Shown here: one piece after another, positions 8,545 through 18,200 of the stretch
Layout of the letters: every line of letters begins with the position of its first letter
How positions within the stretch are numbered: the first letter of the stretch is position 1
Assembly (NCBI RefSeq): GCF_014699005.1
Contig: NZ_JACWZY010000048.1
Coordinates: forward strand, 1-41,309
DNA: 41,309 bases
Direction of reading: 5' to 3'
Source: Spirosoma profusum
GTDB taxonomy: Bacteria; Bacteroidota; Bacteroidia; Cytophagales; Spirosomataceae
Made by a program: the position numbers and the translations under genes
The notes under the pieces: generated by a model
The model's database searches: none
Seen by the model: the letters and a program-made list of their open reading frames with translations, nothing else
What the model was told of the DNA's origin: nothing

Positions 8545-9462
8545 CTATCCATTATCCTGAACCTTACTCACATTAAAAGCGAACAGGTCCGGGCGAGTGT
8601 AGTGGCCTACTACGTCGAAGTCGAGTTTACTTTTCAGTACGTTATCCATGTCCAGTTCAGCGATCAAAATGCCTTCTTCATCCCAGAGCGGACCGGCTAA
8701 AAACTCACCTTGTGGCGAAACTATAGCACTGCCGCCGGCACTAACTACGATTTCGTCTTCGTCGAGAAACGGTTGATAATCTGCTGGATAATCGCTACGT
8801 TCAACGAATTGATTACAGCCCAGAACGTAGCAGCGCCCTTCGCAGGCAATGTGCTGTAACGTAGCAGGCCAGGTTGGACGAGCGTCGGCGGTGGGGGCGA
8901 GGTAAATGTGCGGAAATTGCTGGTAGATGCTCATGCGCGCCAGCGGCATGTAGTTTTCCCAGCAAATGAGCCCACCGATACGTCCCAGACTGGTGTCGAA
9001 AACACGTAACGAATCTTTGCCAGAACCTTCACCCCAGACGAGCCGCTCTACGCCGGTTGGCTTGATTTTCTGATGCTTACCCAAATACCCCTCCGTTGGC
9101 GATACGTAAATCAATGTACAGTACAGACTTCCGTGCAACGCATCCCGTTCGGTGACACCCACCGCCAGATACACGTTGTAATCGCGGGCAATCTGCTCAA
9201 TTCGTATCAACTCAGAGCTGGGAATTTGCAGACTATTCTGCCAGTATTTCAGGTAAAGTTCACGACCGGCATCAGTACGTATTCCGACCTTGGCCCCAAA
9301 CGTAAATTTTCGGGGATAACCCGGAATAAAGGACTCAGGAAACAGAATAAACTGGCAACCCTGTTCCGCCGACGTAGCGACGCAGGCTTCCAGCTTATCG
9401 AGTGTTTGCTGAATATCAAAAAATACGGGCGATGCCTGAACGACGGCGACTTTGACAAGCAT
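8545..9462 (-). CDS. Nitrilase-superfamily carbon-nitrogen hydrolase (nitrilase-like)
   Basis: A 305-residue cytoplasmic enzyme. The Glu-Lys-Cys triad is visible: E43 in FPESFIPGYP, K132 in KHQKIKPT and C167 in LICWENYMP. Spacing and length match the nitrilase branch (nitrile to carboxylic acid and ammonia) better than the amidase branches, and the sequence RPTWPATLQHIACEGRCYVLGCNQ, split by family position, is also typical of nitrilases. The physiological substrate cannot be told from sequence. The gene appears monocistronic with ATG at 9462 and ends in TAG. A short dyad (GGTGTT-G-AACACC, about 8468-8480) lies between its stop and the next gene upstream. Confidence 0.92.
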   Translation of the reverse strand: MLVKVAVVQASPVFFDIQQTLDKLEACVATSAEQGCQFILFPESFIPGYPRKFTFGAKVGIRTDAGRELYLKYWQNSLQIPSSELIRIEQIARDYNVYLAVGVTERDALHGSLYCTLIYVSPTEGYLGKHQKIKPTGVERLVWGEGSGKDSLRVFDTSLGRIGGLICWENYMPLARMSIYQQFPHIYLAPTADARPTWPATLQHIACEGRCYVLGCNQFVERSDYPADYQPFLDEDEIVVSAGGSAIVSPQGEFLAGPLWDEEGILIAELDMDNVLKSKLDFDVVGHYTRPDLFAFNVSKVQDNG

Positions 9463-9591
9463 AGATTTGTTTGGCTGATGGGCCTAAAGTTAACCATCTT
9501 GTCATTACTTGAATGATAAGTTTGTAGCCTGGCCGGGTTGGCGTACCAGCGGCCACATTCGGGCTACACTCGTCGCCCATACAATGACCAA

Positions 9592-9999
9592 CTACGCCAC
9601 TTTGGGGTTCGGAGCAACGAACAAGGTTAGCCAGGTTCGGCGGGCTACCCGGAAAAAGAAAGGCGTTAATAGTATCAGTGTGGGAACAAGACCAATCAGA
9701 TAATAATCCAGATCAATCTGCAACCATTGCACAAAGATGAAGAATGTTAGTAGGCAGTAAATGGTATAAAACGCATAACTGACAAACATAGACGCCCAGT
9801 AAAATCCGGGTTCGGGCGTGAAGTTTTCGCCACAATGCGGGCAATGCGAATGCATTTGGTCAAAGTTTTTGCTGAAGGCACTGCTTTTAACGAAGAAGTC
9901 ACCTTGATGACATCTTGGGCATTTATTGGCAACTACGCTATAAAATCGGCTATTGGTAAACATGGTCGTATACGTAGCACAGGAAAACTGATTACCCAT
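9592..9999 (-). CDS. DUF983 family membrane protein with zinc ribbon
   Basis: 135 residues. Two CxxC pairs (C27/C30 in NKCPRCHQG and C53/C56 in CPHCGENF) make a probable zinc ribbon. The hallmark FTPEPGFYWASMFVSYAFY and two membrane helices (about 68-90 and 97-115) follow, typical of DUF983. The family's function is unknown; in other bacteria it often sits near respiratory genes, but not here. An alternative start is the ATG at 9963 (MFTNSRFYSV), which removes 12 residues and keeps the whole domain. It ends in TAG. Confidence 0.9.
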   Translation of the reverse strand: MGNQFSCATYTTMFTNSRFYSVVANKCPRCHQGDFFVKSSAFSKNFDQMHSHCPHCGENFTPEPGFYWASMFVSYAFYTIYCLLTFFIFVQWLQIDLDYYLIGLVPTLILLTPFFFRVARRTWLTLFVAPNPKVA

Positions 10000-10091
10000 T
10001 GAAGGCGTTGGTCAGTGCAGTTGCTACGTTACAAAAGTACATATGCCTGCGTTACTAATGATACGTCAAAGCAAGCCAGTTATGGTACAAA

Positions 10092-10961
10092 TCAACGATG
10101 GAGCCCTAATCTTGCTCGAAATTCGGCGGGTGTCTGTCCGGTTTGCTTCCTGAAAAAACGGACAAAGTAGGAGGGGTCTTCGAACGCAAGATGAAAACCG
10201 ATTTCCTTAATCGAATCTGACGTATGAGTCAGCCAGCGTTTGGCTTCAATAACGATACGTTCGTGTATCAGTTGGCTAGCCGATTTGTCAAGCACTTTTT
10301 TGCAGATGTGATTCAGGTAATTCGGGGTCAGATGCATCTGATCGGCGTAGTGCCTGACTTCCCGAAGGGTCATAAACTGTTGTTCAATCAGTTCTTCATA
10401 CTGCCGAATCCGGTCGTAAAGCTGCGGATCGGAGTTGCTACGTTGTTGGGTATAGAGCCGGTTCGCCGTTTCCAGCACCAGGTGAACAAATGACAAAAAC
10501 ACCTCGGCCCGATTGGGGTGCTGGTGCTTATATTCGTCATATGCGTAGGAAAATAACGTTTCCAGTCGTCGTGCTTCATCTCCTGCTTCAAGTAGGGGTT
10601 GCTGTTGATTGGAATGGAAAAAAGGATACTGGTACAGCCGCTGCCCGAACCGTTCCCGGAAAAAGTTAGCTTCGAAAAATAAATTGTAGCCTTGAATATC
10701 AGGCGACAATTCCCAGCTATGCACCTGTCCGGGCGTAAGAAAATAAAGTTGATGGATACGTACCGGATACGTTTTAAAGTCAATCGTGTGCGTACCCGTA
10801 CCATGCCGTATCCACATCAATAAATAAAAGGTGTGCGAATGAGGTTTATCGATTCCATGAAATTCCTGCACCAGTTTTTCCAGGCGAGTCATGTAAAAAA
10901 GAGCATGAGGCTCGTGCCGGGGAAACGCCTGTAATTTGTAGTTCGGAATCGCTGTTGACAT
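10092..10961 (-). CDS. AraC family transcriptional regulator
   Basis: 289 residues: an N-terminal cupin-like sensing domain (about 30-150; HSHTFYLLMWIRHGTGTHTIDF, FLTPGQVHSWE) followed by two helix-turn-helix motifs (about 185-285; RHYADQMHLTPNYLNHICKK and IKEIGFHLAFEDPSYFVRFF). The C-terminal FRKQTGQTPAEFR is the AraC signature. It binds DNA in response to an unknown small molecule. It diverges from the FAS1 lipoprotein gene across a very AT-rich 375-base region and may control that gene. It ends in TGA. Confidence 0.93.
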   Translation of the reverse strand: MSTAIPNYKLQAFPRHEPHALFYMTRLEKLVQEFHGIDKPHSHTFYLLMWIRHGTGTHTIDFKTYPVRIHQLYFLTPGQVHSWELSPDIQGYNLFFEANFFRERFGQRLYQYPFFHSNQQQPLLEAGDEARRLETLFSYAYDEYKHQHPNRAEVFLSFVHLVLETANRLYTQQRSNSDPQLYDRIRQYEELIEQQFMTLREVRHYADQMHLTPNYLNHICKKVLDKSASQLIHERIVIEAKRWLTHTSDSIKEIGFHLAFEDPSYFVRFFRKQTGQTPAEFRARLGLHR

Positions 10962-11336
10962 AAAAAAAGGATCAATTATTTATAAGTAATTAAATATAAA
11001 CTTATAGCTAATGTTCAACTTCATTTACTCATTTTTGATTAAGTTATTTTTAGTAAGATTTACTCTAAATAAGCTACAAATTGCCCAAAATATGATTTTT
11101 TCAAGAGGTTACATAGAGAATTGAAATTGTAGTTAAATTTATTGATTATCAGATAGTTAAAAATATTTAAAAATTAGATATATATAATTTTCTTTCATAA
11201 AAATCAATAGATTTTATAAAACATACCCGAACAAACTGCGTTTTTTATGCAGAAGTCCTATCCGTATTTCATGCAAGTGAGCCACGGTGCAGACGGAGAA
11301 TTGAATGTTTACGTTCACTTAATTTACTCAACAAAA
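10962..11336. promoter_or_regulatory. AT-rich divergent control region (AraC / FAS1 lipoprotein)
   Basis: A gap of about 375 bases between divergent starts is far more AT-rich than its neighbours, with long A/T runs (for example 11155-11220). It contains no ACGTAG word and no convincing gene. The frame that opens at 11247 joins the FAS1 gene but precedes its signal peptide. It probably holds both promoters; I could not fix -7/-33 boxes with confidence. Confidence 0.45.
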
Positions 11337-12434
11337 ATGAACCGATTCTTTTATTCGTACTTCCGGTGGAGTACGTTCGTGCTGCTCGTTGCAGCGGCAC
11401 CTTTTTTCTCAAGTTGTAAGATGGATACGCCTGACCCAACGGACACTAGTACGACGCCACCAGGTTCAGGAACGACAACCCCAGGCTCCGGAACATCAAC
11501 CACTCCCGGCTCCGGAACATCGACTACTCCTGGTTCTGGAACATCAACTACACCCGGTACGGGTACATTGGTTGTTGTCAACTCTGTTGAATTTATTGGC
11601 AAAAAAAGTAATCTGAATTTCCTGGAGGCTGCTATTGCCCGCGCTGGACTTGCCAGTGAATTCAATAATAGCCTGATTACCATTTTTGCTCCGTCGGACG
11701 ATGCGTTTAAAGCAGCCGGTTTTGCCAGTGAAGCAGCCATTGCAGCCGCTCCGGTAGCCGATTTGCAACGGGTACTCCGGTATCACCTGGTTGGTTCCCG
11801 TATCGACCAGTCGTCTATTCCGACGGCAGTAAATACGGAATATCAGACCGCTTTGGCCGATAACCAGGTTTCTGTGTTTAAGACGAGCCTGACGAACATT
11901 AGTGTCAATCAGGCAAAAATTGCTGAAGGAGATTTGCCTACGACAAACGGCGTTGTACACGTTATCAATCAGGTACTTATGCCGGCTACTGCCAACCTGT
12001 CTGGGGCGGTTAAGGCCAACAATAATCTGTCATTCATGACGGCGGCTATTGAACGGGCTGGGGCGAGTGTGCAGGACATTATTAACCAGAGCTCTAAAAA
12101 CGGGTATACGCTGTTTGCTCCGACAAATGATGCTTTTAAAGCTGCCGGTTATGCCAGTGAAGCTGCTATCAAAGCTGCGGATTCGAAGAAAATAGCTGAT
12201 TTGCTGCTCTATCACATTCTGAAATACCGTGCTTATGCGCAGACATTCCAGGATGGCGCCGACATCGTGACGGCTCAGGGTGGCAGCGTGCGGATTAATG
12301 TTAACGGTGGTAAAGTTACCGTTACGGGTAAAGGAAACGGCTCGACCGCTGCCAACGTAGTACAAACCGATCAGATTGCCTCAAATGGTATTATTCAGGT
12401 AATTGACCGCGTTCTGCTACCCGCAGCTCCCTAA
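11337..12434 (+). CDS. Lipoprotein with two fasciclin (FAS1) domains
   Basis: The chosen start is the ATG at 11337, because it begins a proper lipoprotein signal (MNRFFYSYFRWSTFVLL...FFSSC, Cys27); an upstream ATG at 11247 would put 30 hydrophilic residues before it. The 365-residue protein has a Thr/Pro/Gly/Ser linker of repeated 8-residue units (PGSGTSTT). Two FAS1 domains follow (about 75-215 and 220-365), each with the TIFAPSDDAF/TLFAPTNDAF and GVVHVINQVL/GIIQVIDRVL signatures. FAS1 domains mediate adhesion to matrix or carbohydrate. It is probably outer-membrane anchored. A strong terminator follows. It is divergent from the AraC gene. Confidence 0.92.
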   Translation: MNRFFYSYFRWSTFVLLVAAAPFFSSCKMDTPDPTDTSTTPPGSGTTTPGSGTSTTPGSGTSTTPGSGTSTTPGTGTLVVVNSVEFIGKKSNLNFLEAAIARAGLASEFNNSLITIFAPSDDAFKAAGFASEAAIAAAPVADLQRVLRYHLVGSRIDQSSIPTAVNTEYQTALADNQVSVFKTSLTNISVNQAKIAEGDLPTTNGVVHVINQVLMPATANLSGAVKANNNLSFMTAAIERAGASVQDIINQSSKNGYTLFAPTNDAFKAAGYASEAAIKAADSKKIADLLLYHILKYRAYAQTFQDGADIVTAQGGSVRINVNGGKVTVTGKGNGSTAANVVQTDQIASNGIIQVIDRVLLPAAP

Positions 12435-12457
12435 GATTAGTTGAATTGATACGTAGC

Positions 12458-12500
12458 AAACCCCGCCGAACGTAGCAACCTGCTACGTTCGGCGGGGTTT
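12458..12500. terminator. Bidirectional terminator, perfect 20-bp stem
   Basis: Perfect 20-bp arms (12458-12477 and 12481-12500) with a 3-base loop. A-runs and T-runs flank it on both sides (AAACCCCGCC...GGCGGGGTTTTT). It lies between two convergent genes (stops at 12434 and 12528) and should work for both. An ACGTAGC word forms the top of the stem. Confidence 0.92.
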
Positions 12501-12527
12501 TTATTGTAACGTGGCCGACCGTCGGCG

Positions 12528-15338
12528 TTACGTTCCGACTGGCGATTTGCGGTATTCAGATGGGGTTCGCCCGCTGTGTTGCTTGAAGAACGTAGTGAAA
12601 TAAGCGGCTGAATTAAAGCCTGTTTCGGCAGCAATATCAGCCATGGTGCGATTGGTTTCCCGCAATAGATACTTCGCCCGTTTCAGCCGGATTTCGGTCA
12701 GGTAATCCATTATGTTCATGGAAAGCAGGGCCTGCACTTTCCGGTATAGCTGCACCCGCGACAAGCCCATTTCCCGGCTAAGTTTTTGGACGCTAAAGTT
12801 CGAATCACTCAGGTTTTGTTCGATGAGCGAGGTGAGTTCATTCAGGAATTTTTTATCCTGCCGATTGCCGGTCTGGGTCGAAAAATCAGACGTAAGTCGT
12901 TGCTGCCACTTACGGCGATTTGCCAACGTAGTACGGATGGTTTCGAGCAGGAACGTAGTATTGAATGGCTTGGTCAGGTAGGCGTCGGCACCGGCGCGGG
13001 CACCCTCAATCTGATGCTCGGATTGTCCTTTGGCCGTCAACAGAATAACGGGAATATGCGACGTACGTAGGTCCGTTTTTAACCGTTGTGTCAGTTGCAG
13101 ACCATCCATTTCCAGACCAGTTTCGACAGGCAACATTACGTCGCTGATAACCAGATCGGGTATGGTTTCGAGGGCGCGTTCCCAGCCCAGCGCGCCGTTG
13201 CACTCAGCAACAATGTCGAATTCACTACCTAAACGATCGCTCAGAAACGTTCGCAAATCGTCATTGTCTTCCACAATAAGCAACGTAGCAGCCGACTTTT
13301 CAGGGGAACGTAGCGTTGATACAATTTCCGGTTGATTGTTCAGCTCAACACTACGTTGATACGTATTGCTACGTTCGTTGACGTCGGGAATTATCTGTTC
13401 AGAAGGGTTTAAGTGCTTATTACTCAGTGGGAGAAGGACCGTGAACAGGGTGCCTCGCTCGGGTGTCGACTGCACGCTGATGCTGCCCCGGTGCAGTTCC
13501 ATAAATTCCTTCGACAAGGCCAGACCAAGACCTTTCGAAAGATTGAACGGGCGTGTCCCACTGAAAAACAAGTCGAAAGCGTGGGCTTGCTCGTCGGGCG
13601 TCATACCCTGACCATTGTCTTTTACCTGAATACGTATCTGCCCGTCGAGCTGGTCGAGTCGGACATGAATCAGGCCGCCTTTGGGTGTGTATTTGAACGC
13701 ATTCGACAGCAGATTGAACAGAACCTTGTCGAGCTTTTCGGCGTCGAACCAAAGCGGCTGAACCGTCAAATCGGTCAAAAACTGAAGGTCGATACGTTGT
13801 TTTTCGGCCTTACGTCCAAAATCCTTCACAATGTCGCGGGTAAACGCTACTACGTCCTGTTCAGCCGCCCGAAGCTGCTGTTTACCGGCATCCGACTTTC
13901 GTAAATCCAGCATCTGATCGACGAGTCGCAGCAGCCGATACGCATTTTTCTGCACCAGTGACAAACTCGCCCGAAGTTCATAAGGACTAACCGATTTCTT
14001 ACTCAGCAAATCTTCCGTTGGCGTTAAAATAAGGCTGAGGGGCGTATTGAATTCATGAGAGATGTAGGCGTAAAACCGGAGTTTGTCTTCTGTGGCCAGC
14101 CGAGCCTGTTGCGATACGTCTTCAAGCTGATTTTTTTGCTGTCGGATTGCCTCGTTCTGCTGTTCGAGCGTCTGATAAGCCACTTTTCTCGCCCGTAGCA
14201 GATAGTAGGCCCAGACGCCCAAGGCTATGGCAATCAGCAAGCTGAACAACGTAACGTAAAGCGTATTTTGCTGAAACGAATACGTTTGGGTGAGCTGCTC
14301 AATGATCTGGCTTTGTTTCTCAATATCAGCTTGTTGCGATAGTAATTTGTCGCTCTGTGCTTTCAGACCGCGAATGTTTTTCGCATCGACCTGAATGGAC
14401 GTAAGGATTTGTTCTCGTTTGAACGCTTTCCCTTCCAATATCCGGGCCGCCGTTTCTATGGCTTCTTCTCCGCCAGTCGGGTATAAAAAACTGGCTTTCA
14501 GAGTGCCATCGGCCACGGCCTGCATCCCCGCGCTGGGTCCGGGAAGGGCGTCGATTCCGATAAATTCCAGCTTATCGGTCAGACCGTTACGTTTCGCTAC
14601 CTCGTAGGCACCAATGGCCATTACGTCGTTGTGCGCGAAAATCAGGTTGGTGTTCTTGAATTTATCGGGACTGGTGTTCAGTACGTTACGGGCGGTATCA
14701 CGTTCCCATTTTCCGTCGATTTCCGATGTTACCTGGATACCCGGATATTTTTTCAGTTCCTCCCGAAATCCCTTGTGTCGCTCCTGGGCAGGCGACGAAC
14801 TACGCAGGCCCCAAATTTCCGATACGTTGCCTTTGCCGTTCAGATACTTGCCCACGAATTCAGCCGCCATCCGACCAATTTCGACGTTATCGCCACCGAT
14901 ATAGGCATTGTACAACTCCGAATTTACCTTTCGATCCAGCAGAATAACCGGTATACCTTTTCTGAATATGGCCTCAACGACCTTCGTAAACGGTGCACTT
15001 TCGTTCGGCGAGATGATCAGGAGATCGATGTTCTGGTTGGCCAGCGCTTCTACCTGACGAATTTGACGGGCTGTATTGTTGGCGGCATCTTCGTACAGCA
15101 GGGTATAATTGGGGTGAAATGCCAACTCCCGCTTCATGTCGTGCAGCAGTGTTTTTCGCCATTCATCGCCCCCGGTACACTGCGAAAAACCTATGCGATA
15201 GACCCGCTCCGAACCCGACGACTGACATCCGGCCACGGCGAACCATCCAACTAAAAACAGGAGGTAACAGAGCCTTTTTTTTGTCCCGGCGAATGAATGT
15301 GGACAACGTTGAATGTGCTCGTTACCAGAACTACGCAT
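12528..15338 (-). CDS. Hybrid two-component regulator: sugar-binding sensor, kinase, receiver, AraC output
   Basis: 936 residues from the ATG at 15338; the frame runs further to a GTG at 15410, but the ATG keeps the signal. Domains in order are a signal with a lipobox-like VAGC (Cys38) and a periplasmic sugar-binding fold of the ribose/galactose-binding type (about 45-340; FSQCTGGDEW, LLIISPNESAPFTKVVE). A membrane helix (about 360-382), a histidine kinase with SHEFNTP (His ~425) and an HATPase (NLLSNAFKYTPKGG, DNGQGM, GLGLALS) come next. Then come a receiver (LLIVEDNDD, phospho-Asp ~731 in ISDVMLP, Lys in LTKPF) and an AraC helix-turn-helix. It probably switches on saccharide genes when sugar is bound. 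The same-strand glycosidase and SDR genes lie just upstream. Confidence 0.94.
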   Translation of the reverse strand: MRSSGNEHIQRCPHSFAGTKKRLCYLLFLVGWFAVAGCQSSGSERVYRIGFSQCTGGDEWRKTLLHDMKRELAFHPNYTLLYEDAANNTARQIRQVEALANQNIDLLIISPNESAPFTKVVEAIFRKGIPVILLDRKVNSELYNAYIGGDNVEIGRMAAEFVGKYLNGKGNVSEIWGLRSSSPAQERHKGFREELKKYPGIQVTSEIDGKWERDTARNVLNTSPDKFKNTNLIFAHNDVMAIGAYEVAKRNGLTDKLEFIGIDALPGPSAGMQAVADGTLKASFLYPTGGEEAIETAARILEGKAFKREQILTSIQVDAKNIRGLKAQSDKLLSQQADIEKQSQIIEQLTQTYSFQQNTLYVTLFSLLIAIALGVWAYYLLRARKVAYQTLEQQNEAIRQQKNQLEDVSQQARLATEDKLRFYAYISHEFNTPLSLILTPTEDLLSKKSVSPYELRASLSLVQKNAYRLLRLVDQMLDLRKSDAGKQQLRAAEQDVVAFTRDIVKDFGRKAEKQRIDLQFLTDLTVQPLWFDAEKLDKVLFNLLSNAFKYTPKGGLIHVRLDQLDGQIRIQVKDNGQGMTPDEQAHAFDLFFSGTRPFNLSKGLGLALSKEFMELHRGSISVQSTPERGTLFTVLLPLSNKHLNPSEQIIPDVNERSNTYQRSVELNNQPEIVSTLRSPEKSAATLLIVEDNDDLRTFLSDRLGSEFDIVAECNGALGWERALETIPDLVISDVMLPVETGLEMDGLQLTQRLKTDLRTSHIPVILLTAKGQSEHQIEGARAGADAYLTKPFNTTFLLETIRTTLANRRKWQQRLTSDFSTQTGNRQDKKFLNELTSLIEQNLSDSNFSVQKLSREMGLSRVQLYRKVQALLSMNIMDYLTEIRLKRAKYLLRETNRTMADIAAETGFNSAAYFTTFFKQHSGRTPSEYRKSPVGT

Positions 15339-15444
15339 GAGGGCGAAATCAGGATTTTGGTGTTGACCAAATATAGTATTTTTTGCCCACGACGCACACA
15401 GTGGATTCACAGCGCAAACTTCCTGAATTAAAATTGTCCCAGTG

Positions 15445-18117
15445 TTACTGGCCGTATTTTCGGTTGATGAGTTCGGCTACCAGACCCGTCCAGCCGGTTT
15501 GGTGACTGGCACCCAGACCACGGCCATTGTCGCCGTCGAAGTATTCATAAAACAGGACGTAATCGCGGAAATGCGGGTCCTGGTATTTGGGGTGTAGTCC
15601 CATCGCCGGTCGTTTGCCGGAAGCATCCGTGGTAAACAGGCTGATGAGTCGGTCAGTCAGTTCACGTATTACGTCCTGGAGCGTTTTATGTTGCCCGCTT
15701 CCGATGGGATATTCTACCGTAAACATGTCTCCGAAATAATCATAAAATCGCTCAAGGCTTTCGATGATCAGGTAATTGGTCGGCATCCAGACGGGGCCGC
15801 GCCAGTTGCTGTTGCCGCCGAACATATTGCTGTCACTTTCGGCGGGTGTGTAGGTTAAGGTGAACGTTGTTCCGTCCAGCGTAAAGGTATACGGCTGATT
15901 CTGATAGACTTTTGATACCGCCCGGATGCCGTGTGGACTCAAAAATTCCGATTCGTCCAGCAATTTAGCCAGTAATGATCGGAGTCGAAAACCCCGAAGC
16001 AGGCTGAGGAGCCGTTTTTCATCGTGCCCTTTTTCGGTATATCGCGACACCTGATGATACAGGTCGGGACGGTGGCTCTGGAACCAGTTCATGCGCTGCC
16101 GGAAAGCGGGATTGGCTTTTAATAATTCTTCGTCCAGAATTTCGACGGCAAACATTGGAATCAGTCCAACCAGCGTTCGAACCCGCAGACGCTGGACACT
16201 GCCATCGCTCATCCGCAACTGGTCATAAAAAAAACCGTCGAATTCGTCCCAGAGACCAACGTGGTTCTCTCCCATGTTGGTAATAGCTCCGGCGATATAG
16301 AGAAAATGGTCGAAGAATTTCGTTGCCATTTCGTCGTATACGGAGTCGTGACGGGCTAGTTCCATAGCAATTCGCATCATGTTCAGGGCGTACATCGCCA
16401 TCCAGCTTGTACCGTCGGCCTGCTCCAGATGGCTTCCGTTTGGAAATACGGTGTTACGATCGAAAACGCCGATATTATCCAGACCCAGAAATCCCCCCTC
16501 GAAAATGTTGTTGCCCACTTCATCCTTTCGGTTGACCCACCAGGTGAAATTGAGCATCAGTTTGTGGAAAATACCCCGTAAAAACGTTAAATCGCTAGCC
16601 TGCCGGGTTTCGGCCTCAGTTGGTTCAGTACCGCTACTCGCCCGGTTGCTATCCAACTGAAAAATGCGCCAGGCAGCCCACGCCTGTACAGGTGGATTTA
16701 CGTCCGAAAAATTCCACTCGTAGGCAGGTAACTGCCCGTTCGGATGCATGAACCATTCGTTGGTGAGCAGCATGAGTTGCTGCTTGGCAAATTCGGGGTC
16801 GATAACGGCCAGCGCAACGCAGTGAAAAGCCCAGTCCCAGGCAGCATACCAGGGGTATTCCCACTTGTCGGGCATCGAAATCACCCCCGCATTAATCAAT
16901 TGCAGCCAGGTACGGTTACGTCCCCACCATCGCTCTATGGGTGGGGGAGGCTGGTGAGGATCTCCAGTGAGCCAGCGCGTTACGTCGTAGTAGTAATACT
17001 GTTTGCTCCAGAGCATTCCGGCAAAAGCCTGCCGCTGAACATGTTTCTCCTCATCAGTAGCCTGGCCAGGGTGAACGATGTTGTAAAATTCGTCGGCTTC
17101 CTGTTCACGTTGCGCCCGAATCTGGTCGAAATCCGCGAACGGCTGCGTCAGGCCGGTACCGGTTGGTCCGGTGGCTTCGAGCCGGAGACGTATTGTAGTG
17201 GACGTACCGGGTGCTACGTTCAGGACGTAGTGCGCGGCTGCTTTTGTGCCAACCTGAGCCGGATTGACGGTGTCGGCTCCCCGTACTACGTAGTCATTGA
17301 TACCATCTTTGGGATACCGATGGCCGGTATGAATGCTGTATAATCGTGCTACGTTCGATTCATTTTCGCAGAATAACCAATGCGGTTGACCATCCGCATG
17401 GAGAACGTAGCGTCCGAGGGCCGAGTCTTCGACAGACACCGTTCCATCGGGTTGCAAAATCAGCGAAGGACAATAGTTGGGTACGCCGTCTGTGTCGTCG
17501 CCAAACGCCTAGGTGTTTCGAAACCAGAGGGTTGGCAAGACGTGCAACGTAGCAGCTTCTGGCCCTCGGTTATGCACCGTAACGGTCATCAGGATATCCT
17601 GCGGACTCGCTTTGGCATAGTCAACGAACACATCGAAGTAGCGATCTTCATCAAAAATGCCGGTATCGAGCAATTCAAATTCAGGCTCCATCCGCGACCT
17701 GCGCTGGTTTTCGCTTAGTAACCACGCATACGGATACGCTGTCTGCGGGTATTTATAGAGCATTCGCTGATACGTATGCGTTGGCGTGTTATCGAGGTAG
17801 TAGTACAATTCCTTGACATCTTCGCCATGATTTCCTTCGTGATTGGTCAGGCCGAAATAGCGTTCTTTCAGGATCGGATCTTTACCGTTCCACAGGGCCA
17901 GTGCGAGACACAACTGTTGCTTATCGTCCGAAATTCCGGCAATGCCGTCTTCACCCCAACGGTACGTGTAACTGCGGGCCATGTCGTGGGTCGTATAATT
18001 CCACGCATCGCCGTTCGCGCTGTAATCTTCGCGCACGGTGCCCCACTGGCGATCAGAGACATAAGGCCCCCATTGCCGCCAGGCCGGTTCTTTCAGACGC
18101 TGTTGTTCGGTGGTCAT
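15445..18117 (-). pseudogene. GH63-like (MGH1-type) glycosidase interrupted by one in-frame TAG
   Basis: One continuous frame of 890 sense-position codons from ATG 18117 is split by a TAG at 17509-17511. The N-terminal part (QWGPYVSDRQWGTVREDYS, YRWGEDGIAGISDD) and the C-terminal part (KWEYPWYAAWDWAFH, GQLPAYEWNFSDVNPP, NWRGPVWMPTNYL) are continuous and together have normal family length. This is an (alpha/alpha)6-barrel glucosidase family of cytoplasmic type with no signal peptide. The stop falls in PTLWFRNT-stop-AFGDDTDG, where the family has Trp (LWFRNTW), so a TGG to TAG change is the simplest reading. No alternative start with a good context is visible in the 3' part. It is a pseudogene unless the amber is read through. 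Confidence 0.85.
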
Positions 18118-18200
18118 ATTTTTAATGAACAATGTAGAATGTATAACGAATAATGGTCTTTTGACTCATTACCCATTTTTCATTACTCATTATTCATTAA
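18118..18200. repeat. ATTACTCATT-type repeats between SDR and glycosidase genes
   Basis: This short gap carries several copies of CATTA(C/T)(C/T)CATT-like units (e.g. TCATTACCCATT, TCATTACTCATTATTCATT at about 18165-18198) and related TAATGAACAATG units. Similar words recur in the inverted repeat at 24557-24627. There is no hairpin strong enough for a terminator, so transcription from the SDR gene into the glycosidase gene is likely. Confidence 0.4.

Noticed and set aside
15445..17457. C-terminal glycosidase part as an independent gene starting at 17457
   Set aside because: The start is a TTG in the middle of a conserved strand and is in frame with the 5' part; the amber interpretation is simpler.
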